From contig JBMNNU010000003.1 in assembly GCA_050942695.1 (NCBI GenBank), forward strand, positions 1-29,782: a stretch of DNA of 29,782 nucleotides. The letters are read 5' to 3'. The number at the start of each line of letters is the position of its first letter. The stretch's first letter is position 1. Positions 23,152-29,782 of the stretch are shown here, in pieces. The DNA comes from JBMNNU01 sp050942695. Its GTDB lineage: Bacteria; Chloroflexota; UBA6077. The translations under genes and the position numbers were made by a program. The notes below the pieces were generated by a model. The model saw only the letters and a program-made list of their open reading frames with translations. It was not told where the DNA came from and did not search any database.

Positions 23152-25230
23152 GTGGGCATTGCCCATCTCCGACAATTGAGTCGCGCTCAGATCGCGGCAG
23201 CAATCGTGGCTGCCGGACTGCTATGCGCGATCTTTTCCCTCTGGACTCTCCGTGATGGTCCGACCCCAGGCGCCGGTTTGGCTACCCTTGGTGACGGGTC
23301 TCAAAAGGTGACCTGGATCATGGCTGGGGGTTACTTTTTCGAGGCCGGATTGCGACCAGGGGATGTGATCCGGATGGCGCCCGCCGCGGCCGGAACTCAG
23401 GCTTGGGCTGCAGTTGAGGTGCTCGAGGGGGGACGTGCCGACTCGATACTGCAGATCAACCGACGATGGCCTGTTACTATCGATTTTATCCTCTTCCTGG
23501 TAGGCCTGGAGTTCCTGGCGGCCGGCCTCTTAGTATTACTTCGAGCCTCCGATCGAAAGGCTGCCAACCGCTTCGTTCTCCTCTCAACCGCCGTCGCCAT
23601 CACCTTGATCGCCTTCCCGGCTATCGGCAACGGCCATCCCTGGGCGCTCTTCCTGGAATGGGTCGGCTCCAAGGTCGGGATGGCCGCCTTCGTGCTCTTT
23701 TTCCTGACCGTCCCGGTGGACCGTTGGAGAAAGCTACGCTTGCTTCTTGCCTGGGCCCCATTGCCCATCCTGACGTTCTACTCATTCTGCGTCGTAGCTC
23801 AGCCGGAGATTTACCCCACGGTCAAACTGACCGGCTACAGCTATATGGCCATTAGTCTGGTGATCAGCATCGCTGCGATGCTGTGGCCTTTCGCCACCCG
23901 TTCGCCCAAGCTTCACCGGAGGTTGTGGCCGGTGCTTGTGGCAGCGATTCTTTCCGCAGGCCTGTATCTTTTGGGGGGCATCCTCCCCTATCTGCTATTC
24001 CGGCGCTACCTGTTGCCGGCAGAGACGGCCATATTAGGGCTGGGCCTCCTTCCCCTCGGCTTCTCCTGGGCCATGCTCAACTATCCGATTCTCGGGATGT
24101 CCATCGGACCATGGGCAGTAATGAAGACCGTGTTCGACACTATCTCTGAGTCCATCTTTGTAGTCAGGAGCGATGGGCGGCTGATCGATGCCAGCCGCGC
24201 GGGCCTGGAATTGCTGGGCATCCGCAAACCGAAGGATCTGAGCGATACCTTCGAGCAGGCGATCTCACGGTGCGAACTGGTAGGGCCCGCCGCCAGAAAG
24301 CCGAACGCCGCGCTGCTCGAGAGGTTGATGGGAGGCAACCTGGTCATCGATGAGGAGATGCAACTGCGCCATGCCGGCGGCCAACAGCTATGGGTGAATG
24401 TAACCGGGACACCCCTTCTGGACGAGCAGGGACGGGTGGAGATGGTGGTGCTGGTATACAGGGATATTTCGGAGCAGAAGAGGAGGGAATTGGAGCGGCA
24501 GGAGCTCGAGAGGCAGAGGGAGGAGTTCTTTGCCAACGTCTCTCACGATCTCAAAACCCCTATCAGCGCTATCCAGGCCTCCCTGGGGGTCGTGCTGGCT
24601 AATGAACCCGGCAATATGCCTGAGCCTCTCCACCGTATGCTGGTAAATATCGGCTTATCGGCCACCAAGATGTCCGGGCTCGTGGAGGATCTTCTGGAGC
24701 TGGAGCGCTTCCAGGCCGGGCGTGCCCAGCTCAAACTGCTTCCCTGCAGCCTGCGGGATGTAGCCCTGCGCGCTGCCGCATCGATCGAGTCGCTGGCGGC
24801 CGCAAGGAAGCAGAAGCTGGAGCTGGAACTGCCGAGCGACGAGCCGATCGTTTTGGCCGATAGCAAACGGTTGGAGCGTGCACTGGCGAATCTCCTCTCC
24901 AATGCCAACCAGTACGGTCGCTCTGGGGGTGCAATCCGGCTCGGTTTGCAGCAGCGTAACGGGGAGGCCCTTTTCGTAGTGGCAGACGACGGCCCTGGAA
25001 TACCGGAGGCGGAGCAGGAAAAGATCTTCGACCGATTCTATCGAGGCGGAAAAGACTACTCTGGAAATAAAACCGGTAGCGGCCTAGGGTTGCCCATCAC
25101 TAGGGCTATCGTTGAGATGCATGGTGGCCGGGTATGGGTGGAGAGCCAGCCGGGAGCAGGGGCCGCCTTTTGGGTTGCGCTGCCTAATCGCCAAAAAGAC
25201 GGGGAGATTGCCAAGGGAAGCCCAGCATGA
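23152..25230 (+). CDS. Sensor histidine kinase (multi-TM, PAS, HisKA, HATPase)
   Basis: A membrane sensor kinase of 692 residues from the GTG at 23152 (AAGGGG/AAAGG ahead; a GTG at 23101 is also possible). Layout: TM1 (about 15-33); a short extracytoplasmic part with a PDZ-like GGYFFEAGLRPGDVIRM stretch; about seven further hydrophobic spans (about 105-310); a PAS domain (about 325-440, ending in LVYRDISEQKRRE); a coiled linker; HisKA with the phospho-acceptor His in NVSHDLKTP (about 465); and HATPase with the N box NLLSNANQYG, DDGPGIP, FDRFYRG and GSGLGLPITRAIVEMHGG. The gene overlaps the response regulator by 4 bp (ATGA), so they form a cognate pair. The signal is not known. An intramembrane or lipid/envelope cue is plausible from the topology. 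Confidence 0.93.
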   Translation: MGIAHLRQLSRAQIAAAIVAAGLLCAIFSLWTLRDGPTPGAGLATLGDGSQKVTWIMAGGYFFEAGLRPGDVIRMAPAAAGTQAWAAVEVLEGGRADSILQINRRWPVTIDFILFLVGLEFLAAGLLVLLRASDRKAANRFVLLSTAVAITLIAFPAIGNGHPWALFLEWVGSKVGMAAFVLFFLTVPVDRWRKLRLLLAWAPLPILTFYSFCVVAQPEIYPTVKLTGYSYMAISLVISIAAMLWPFATRSPKLHRRLWPVLVAAILSAGLYLLGGILPYLLFRRYLLPAETAILGLGLLPLGFSWAMLNYPILGMSIGPWAVMKTVFDTISESIFVVRSDGRLIDASRAGLELLGIRKPKDLSDTFEQAISRCELVGPAARKPNAALLERLMGGNLVIDEEMQLRHAGGQQLWVNVTGTPLLDEQGRVEMVVLVYRDISEQKRRELERQELERQREEFFANVSHDLKTPISAIQASLGVVLANEPGNMPEPLHRMLVNIGLSATKMSGLVEDLLELERFQAGRAQLKLLPCSLRDVALRAAASIESLAAARKQKLELELPSDEPIVLADSKRLERALANLLSNANQYGRSGGAIRLGLQQRNGEALFVVADDGPGIPEAEQEKIFDRFYRGGKDYSGNKTGSGLGLPITRAIVEMHGGRVWVESQPGAGAAFWVALPNRQKDGEIAKGSPA

Positions 25231-25919
25231 AGATACTGATTGCCGACGACGACCCTCAGATTCTGGATGCGTTGGCCGTGGGATTCCAGCTCCAATGGCA
25301 GGGCGCCACGGTGATCGCGGTAAGCGAAGGCGAGGCCGCGATCCAGGCGTTCTTCGAGCAACTACCAGACGTGGTGGTGCTGGATGTGGCCATGCCAGGG
25401 AAAAACGGCTACGAAGTGTTGAAGGATATCCGGCGGGTTTCAGACGTTCCGGTGATCATGCTTACAGCCCGAGGAGATGAGATAGACCAGGTCCGGGGGT
25501 TGGAGTTAGGCGCGGACGACTACGTAGTCAAACCTTTCAGCCACCTGGCGCTGTTGGCCCGGATCAAGGCCGTGCTTCGGCGAGCGGAAATGCCCCCTCC
25601 CATTCGCAGCGCTCCAGATTTCACTAGTGGAGATTTGGCTATCAACTTTCAGAGCCAACAGGTCACGATAAATGGCACGCTGGTGAAACTCACGCCCGTG
25701 GAGTACAGGCTGTTGTGCATCCTGGTGCGCAACGCCGGGCGCGTAATGACCCACCAGGCATTATTAAACCAGATCTGGGGCGAAGAGTACGGCGCTACCA
25801 CGGCTCAACTGAAGGTGTTCATCAGCCGGTTGAGATCCAAAATCGAGACTAAAGATGGCCCGCGATACATCGAGACCGAGCGAGGTTTGGGCTACCGCTT
25901 CGTCGTTCTGGCCCAGTAA
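25227..25919 (+). CDS. OmpR/PhoB-family response regulator
   Basis: A 230-residue two-domain regulator. The receiver domain (about 1-118) has the acidic pocket D7-D9, the phospho-acceptor D53 (VVLDVAMPG), T in MLTARG and K in VVKPFS. The winged-helix DNA-binding domain (about 132-228) has VKLTPVEYRLLCILVRNAGRVMTHQALLNQIWG, then TAQLKVFISRLRSKIE and the wing YIETERGLGYRFV. It begins inside the kinase stop codon, so the two are translationally coupled. Target genes are unknown. The adjacent genes on this strand (5'-nucleotidase, RDD protein) are separated by a repeat element and probably have other promoters. Confidence 0.95.
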   Translation: MKILIADDDPQILDALAVGFQLQWQGATVIAVSEGEAAIQAFFEQLPDVVVLDVAMPGKNGYEVLKDIRRVSDVPVIMLTARGDEIDQVRGLELGADDYVVKPFSHLALLARIKAVLRRAEMPPPIRSAPDFTSGDLAINFQSQQVTINGTLVKLTPVEYRLLCILVRNAGRVMTHQALLNQIWGEEYGATTAQLKVFISRLRSKIETKDGPRYIETERGLGYRFVVLAQ

Positions 25920-25987
25920 TGGGTTGTCTGCCAGCCTTTGATAGTTCCCATCCTGAGCTGCCATACCATCGCCCAGGGCTACCACCC

Positions 25988-26066
25988 TGTCATGCTGAGC
26001 CTGCCGAAGGATCTCCTCAAGCCCTCTCAACCCACGAGGAGATGCTTCGACAAGCTCAGCATGACA
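25988..26066. repeat. REP/MITE-like long inverted repeat
   Basis: The ends TGTCATGCTGAGC (25988-26000) and GCTCAGCATGACA (26054-26066) are exact complements. The pairing continues inward through CGAAGGATCTCCTC (about 26005-26018) and GAGGAGATGCTTCG (26036-26049) with small bulges, around a 17-nt loop. The wording (GTCATGCTGAGC...CGAAG.ATCTC) resembles a dispersed repeat seen in many bacterial genomes. It lies in the 259-bp gap between the response regulator and the 5'-nucleotidase gene. It could terminate the former and is likely a non-autonomous mobile unit. Confidence 0.75.
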
Positions 26067-26178
26067 ATAAGTATCACCTTTTCTGTGGCTGGCCACTAAT
26101 CCCGTTTACCTTTGATTAACCCTCGTCAACCTCTTCATTTACCTTGAGACAATAGAATTTCGTCTGCTGGAGAATCGT

Positions 26179-27642
26179 ATGAAGAAGAAAAAGATAACGA
26201 TCTTACACTCAAACGACATGCACGGCGACTTCCTGGCAGAGGCTCGGGGGGCTGAAGGCAAGCTTACCGGTGGGCTTGCGCTCCTCTCCGGCTACATCAA
26301 CCGGGTCCGAACCGAAGAGAAGAACGTCGTGTACGCCGTATCTGGAGATATGGTCCAAGGCTCAATAATCGACTCGGAGTACCGGGGGTGCTCCACCATC
26401 GAAATCATGAACTACCTGGCCCCGGATGTGGTCTCTCTCGGAAACCACGAGTTCGATTACGGCCTCCCTCACCTGCTCTTCCTGGAGAAACTGGCCAACT
26501 TTCCGATAATCAACGCTAACCTTTACATAAAACAATATCACAAGCGATTGATGAAGCCGTTCCACATCATTAGGGTGGATGGCTTCGACGTCCTGTTCAT
26601 CGGCATTATCACGGAAAAGATAATGGCCGATATCGCCAAGGACGAGCAGATCTCCAGCTTCATCACCCTCGCGGAAGCGAGCGCCGAGGTAGGGAGGATC
26701 TGCAACAGCTACAAGAACGACGATATCGACTTGACGGTGCTCCTCACCCACATCGGCTACGAATCCGATCTGGAACTGGCTGAGTTGCTCAACCCAGACT
26801 GGGGCGTGGATCTCATCATCGGCGGACACTCACATACGGTGCTGGAGAGGCCGACGCAGATCAACGGCGTCCTGGTGGCGCAGGCCGGGGTAGGGACCGA
26901 CCAGGTGGGTAGGTTCGATCTGGTGGTCGACGACGATACCAACAGGATCGTGGAGTTCAACTGGCAACTGGTGCCGATAACCGAAGAAACCGCCGAACCC
27001 GACCTGGAGCTTCAGCAGTACATCGATTCGTTCAAGCAGGCCGTAGACCGGAAGTACAACACCATCGTCACGAGATTGAGTGAGAAGGTGACCCATCCGA
27101 GCAGGTTGGTGGAGACATCTCTGGGAAATCTCACCGCCGATGCGATAGCCGACAGCAGCGGATTAGACGTCGTCTTTGTGGGTAGTGGGTTCATCCGTTG
27201 CCAGGAACTAGGCCCGCTGGTAACCCTGGGAGCTTTCCTCGCCTGCTATGGCTACGACGAGGCGTTGACCCGATTCACCGTCACGGGGAGCCAGTTGAAA
27301 CGGATATTCAGCCACATAATGCGGCCCGAGAACCGCAACGGAGAGGGCGAGTGTTACCAGGTCAACCGGGGTGTGATTGCAGTCTATAACGACGAGGAAC
27401 AGCGGCTGGAGTCGCTGGCCGTTCACAACAAACCGGTAGATGATTGCCAGCACTACAACATCGGCCTAACAGATTACCATTTACGTAACTCGGAGGCCTT
27501 TCTCGATATTTCCTTCGAAGAGCTGTCGGCTTTATCGAAGCCTCGAGTTGTAGCCACCTCGATCCGAGACGTCCTGGAGGAGTATCTCCGTAACAACCAG
27601 AACGTCACGCGCCGGGTCGAGGGTAGGCTCGTATACAGGTAG
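26179..27642 (+). CDS. Cytoplasmic 5'-nucleotidase / UshA-type metallophosphatase
   Basis: Binuclear-metal phosphoesterase plus 5'-nucleotidase C-terminal domain, 487 residues. Metal ligands are visible in SNDMHGD (D13, H15), SGDMVQG (D57), GNHEFDYG (N89, H90), LTHIGYESD (H191) and GGHSHT (H217, H219). The C-terminal substrate domain (about 300-480) has TSLGNLTADAIADSSGLDVVFVGSGFIR and YGYDEALTRFTVTGSQLKRI. Unlike E. coli UshA there is no signal peptide (MKKKKITILHSND begins the catalytic strand directly). It should therefore be cytoplasmic, as with Bacillus YunD-type proteins, and the substrate could be a nucleotide or nucleotide sugar. ATG at 26179 with a modest GGAG upstream. No operon partner is evident. 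Confidence 0.9.
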   Translation: MKKKKITILHSNDMHGDFLAEARGAEGKLTGGLALLSGYINRVRTEEKNVVYAVSGDMVQGSIIDSEYRGCSTIEIMNYLAPDVVSLGNHEFDYGLPHLLFLEKLANFPIINANLYIKQYHKRLMKPFHIIRVDGFDVLFIGIITEKIMADIAKDEQISSFITLAEASAEVGRICNSYKNDDIDLTVLLTHIGYESDLELAELLNPDWGVDLIIGGHSHTVLERPTQINGVLVAQAGVGTDQVGRFDLVVDDDTNRIVEFNWQLVPITEETAEPDLELQQYIDSFKQAVDRKYNTIVTRLSEKVTHPSRLVETSLGNLTADAIADSSGLDVVFVGSGFIRCQELGPLVTLGAFLACYGYDEALTRFTVTGSQLKRIFSHIMRPENRNGEGECYQVNRGVIAVYNDEEQRLESLAVHNKPVDDCQHYNIGLTDYHLRNSEAFLDISFEELSALSKPRVVATSIRDVLEEYLRNNQNVTRRVEGRLVYR

Positions 27643-27777
27643 GTTAGAAGCTGGATATCTGAGGCCGGGTGGTGTGCGGCGGTCTGTCCTGCTGCGCGCA
27701 GCTCGGGTGAGTTTTGGGAGTCCAGTTATCTCCACGTCTTACAGTCGATTGCGGAGCAATAGAAAGGGGTATGAACT

Positions 27778-29508
27778 GTGAAATGCTCAGCCTGCGGCGC
27801 TGAACTGGTTGCCGATGCGAGGTTTTGCCACTACTGCGGGGTTGCTGTGGCCGAATCGCCCTCTACGACCGAGCCAACACCCGAAGCTCCGGAAATTCCG
27901 GTAGCTGCGGGAACAGATGTCTCTGAGCAACCGCAGGAACAAGATGGCTCGTCGGTGGCGCAGCCTTCTTATGAACCTTCTTATGAAGAAGAAAGCCTGG
28001 TGAGTGAGGTTGAGGAAGAGTGGCAGGTTCCCGAACCACCCCCTGCCCCGCAAGCCCGGTTTTGTATGAATTGCGGCTCACGCCTGGGGCAGGACGAGGC
28101 TTTCTGTACCAATTGTGGAACCAGAGCGGAAACACCGGTTGCGGCGGCTAATCAGGCCCCTGCACCAGCGCAGCCTGTTTTTCCTGCAGCCGCGCAGGCT
28201 GTACCCGCTGCCCCCCCTCCTGTCCGGGTGCGATACTGCCTAAATTGCGGGACTCAACTGGCTCCTGGAGATGTATTCTGCACTAATTGTGGCACACGTC
28301 CGGATAGCGTGGGCAAGAGGGGCGGGGTAGCCGGCGCCACGCCATCGTCGGCCATGGCTTCCACAGGGGTTAATGCCATGGCTACGGCCGGACTATCCGG
28401 ACAGGTTGAATACAAGGGGGTCGGGGCGCGATTCATGGCCTCCCTTGTTGACTTCGTCCTGTACCTGATTCTCATGGCAGCCATGGCCTTCCAGTTCGGT
28501 TCTACCTCCGCACAGGCGTCATTCGGCGCGGGCTTCTCCTTTAACCTGCAGGGCTGGTCTGCCGCTGTTGTTTACCTGGTATCGTTCGCCTACATGATCT
28601 TGATGGAAGGCTACCTGGGTGGGACGGTTGGAAAGCTTGTGCTGGGGATCAGGGTGGTGGACATCAGCGGCGGTAAACCCGGCCCGGTCCGCGCATTGAT
28701 CAGAAACGTCCTGCGCATTGTGGATTTCCTGCCGTTCTGCTACCTGCTGGGCATTCTGATGGTGGCATTCTCCAAGAAGAAAAGACGCTTGGGAGATCTG
28801 GTTGCCGGCACTTACGTGATATCGAGCCGCAGCGTAAATGAGATGAAGGCCAGCGGCGAGGTGGCCAAGCCTGCCAACAGCGTGGTGGCGGCGGTGGCTG
28901 GAGTCCTGGCCCTGGCGATGATCTTGAGCGGCGCTCTCTTCTCGCCCCAGACGGCTGGAGTCTCTTCTTTCGAGGCTTCTTCACAGGTTGCGAAGGCGCA
29001 GCCAACCCCCACCCCGGAGCCGGCCAAGTCTTCGTCTTCGGGCAGCGGGCCCTTCGGGATATCGCTGCCATCCATTTCACTTCCCTTCATTGGCGGTGGT
29101 GACCCGGCGGATGTCGCCGGTGAATGGTCTGGCTCTATGACCATAACAGGGGCGAAAATCGACGGCGCGTCCGGCGACGAACAGAAGAAGTTGGATCAGG
29201 AGTTCAGTCTGGTTAAAGGAACGTCGATTCCTATGGAGTTCAGCTTCGACGGCAAGAACGAGGACTCAGGAACTGTGTCCCTCGATGGAGGTTACGGAGG
29301 ATCTCAGGAGTTCGAGTACAAGGTCTCGGGAGACAAGGTCACCTTTGGGGGCAAATCAGACGAGGGGAACTTTACCTTCGAAGGGAAAGTCTCCAAGAAA
29401 GGCAGCAGCTACGAGATCGATGGCACCTTCAAGGCTGAAGGGCCCGCAACCGGTATAAGCGACAGCAAAACGTTGAAGATAGAGGGCAACTGGAAGGCCA
29501 CCAAGTAG
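27778..29508 (+). CDS. Triple zinc-ribbon / RDD membrane protein with C-terminal beta domain
   Basis: A 576-residue modular protein, GTG start with AAGGGG ahead (a nearby ATG at 27771 is out of frame). Three CxxC...CxxC zinc ribbons lie at C3/C6/C17/C20, C96/C99/C110/C113 and C154/C157/C168/C171, joined by Pro/Ala/Glu-rich linkers. The first linker contains a short PSYEPSYEEE repeat. Residues about 211-350 form an RDD membrane domain (GVGARFMASLVDFVLYLILM, YLGGTVGKLVLGIRVVD, RRLGDLVAGTYVIS). A further span (about 368-388) and a Pro/Ser tether lead to an extracytoplasmic domain (about 443-576) beginning VAGEWSGSM and ending IEGNWKATK, rich in alternating beta-strand patterns and lipocalin-like in feel. 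Function is unknown. A sensory or transport role is a guess. Confidence 0.85.
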   Translation: MKCSACGAELVADARFCHYCGVAVAESPSTTEPTPEAPEIPVAAGTDVSEQPQEQDGSSVAQPSYEPSYEEESLVSEVEEEWQVPEPPPAPQARFCMNCGSRLGQDEAFCTNCGTRAETPVAAANQAPAPAQPVFPAAAQAVPAAPPPVRVRYCLNCGTQLAPGDVFCTNCGTRPDSVGKRGGVAGATPSSAMASTGVNAMATAGLSGQVEYKGVGARFMASLVDFVLYLILMAAMAFQFGSTSAQASFGAGFSFNLQGWSAAVVYLVSFAYMILMEGYLGGTVGKLVLGIRVVDISGGKPGPVRALIRNVLRIVDFLPFCYLLGILMVAFSKKKRRLGDLVAGTYVISSRSVNEMKASGEVAKPANSVVAAVAGVLALAMILSGALFSPQTAGVSSFEASSQVAKAQPTPTPEPAKSSSSGSGPFGISLPSISLPFIGGGDPADVAGEWSGSMTITGAKIDGASGDEQKKLDQEFSLVKGTSIPMEFSFDGKNEDSGTVSLDGGYGGSQEFEYKVSGDKVTFGGKSDEGNFTFEGKVSKKGSSYEIDGTFKAEGPATGISDSKTLKIEGNWKATK

Positions 29509-29634
29509 AACGGGTGGAGATGAGTCAGTAGCAGGTAGCCATTCAATGTTCTATAACGGAGATAGTGCAATTGAATTCAACAAAACCTCAAGACGGCCTC
29601 GCTTCCAATACAGGCGACATGCAATGGGAGATTG

Positions 29635-29782
29635 ATGTTCCGATATGCTGCGTCGACATCGCAGCCGGCTGCAAAAAAGCAACCTGAGCTTCTAAAGGCA
29701 TCCCAAAAGGCTGTGTTTGATGATTTGGAGATTACACTGCTCAGCGCGAAAGCTACAAAAGAGTATATCAATGCCCCTAAAG
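29635..29782 (+). CDS. N-terminal part of an unidentified protein (3' cut by window edge)
   Basis: An open frame from the ATG at 29635 (GGGAG 4 bases ahead) runs to the window end, 49 codons. After a Ser/Ala/Gln/Lys-rich opening it reads AVFDDLEITLLSAKATKEYI. This resembles the first strands of DUF4352-type extracytoplasmic domains, where DLEITV-x-S-x-x-x-x-x-x-Y is common. There is no signal peptide in this start, so either the true start differs or the gene is a damaged or atypical copy. The frame is open upstream to a stop at 29572. The rest of the 29509-29634 gap shows nothing definite. Confidence 0.4.
   Translation, partial: MFRYAASTSQPAAKKQPELLKASQKAVFDDLEITLLSAKATKEYINAPK

Noticed and set aside
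27643..27777. Regulatory structure before the RDD protein gene
   Set aside because: Nothing beyond the ribosome site (AAGGGG) could be supported in this 135-bp gap.

Overview
The window is about 29.8 kb of bacterial chromosome: moderately GC-rich, densely coding, with frequent GTG and occasional TTG starts. The organism cannot be fixed from sequence alone. My best guess is Chloroflexota (Dehalococcoidia or SAR202-like, or Anaerolineae-like). The grounds are the short-period (7-8 bp) tandem repeats, the REP-like dyads with CGTCGGG and GTAGGGGCGA arms, the multi-membrane-segment histidine kinase, and the zinc-ribbon/RDD protein. This is inference, and no rRNA or tRNA gene is visible to anchor it.

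Left part (1-2013, + strand): the tail of an unidentified gene, a heptanucleotide repeat array, then leuC-leuD (isopropylmalate isomerase) with a 4-bp overlap. leuB (isopropylmalate dehydrogenase) lies at 15789-16868 on the same strand. It is separated from leuCD by a 13.5-kb block (2068-15595) of genes that all run on the - strand.

Middle block (2068-15595, - strand, read right to left): nitrilase-family amidohydrolase, GntR/FCD regulator, DUF2848/FAH-like protein, tripartite tricarboxylate transporter (TTT) set 2 (TctB-TctA-TctC), creatinase-like M24 hydrolase, LysR regulator, HMGL/LeuA-like protein, TTT set 1 (TctC-TctB-TctA), HpcH/HpaI aldolase. This is two linked uptake-plus-catabolism modules. 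Each has its own regulator and its own paralogous TTT transporter, but the transporter gene order differs. A near-identical palindrome (GTAATATATTAC and GTAATATATCAC) lies before both the nitrilase-gntR transcript and the DUF2848-tctBAC transcript, and is a good candidate GntR operator. A perfect T-N11-A dyad between lysR and the HMGL gene is a candidate LysR box. Two enzymes in the block (the HMGL-like and the M24-like protein) keep the fold motifs but have lost canonical metal ligands. I infer that the block imports and degrades carboxylates, and possibly amides or amidines in module 2. The substrates are unknown.

Right part (15789-29782): leuB, a CBS-pair protein, an ABC-F ATPase whose linker has been expanded by in-frame heptad repeats, a membrane-anchored class A beta-lactamase-like protein, a repeat-rich 379-bp intergenic region, a small BON-like protein, UDP-glucose 6-dehydrogenase, a two-component system (multi-TM/PAS histidine kinase plus OmpR-type regulator, 4-bp overlap), a REP/MITE-like inverted repeat, a cytoplasmic UshA-type 5'-nucleotidase, a triple zinc-ribbon/RDD membrane protein and a gene cut by the window edge. 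Several gene ends carry near-perfect hairpins with no U-tract.
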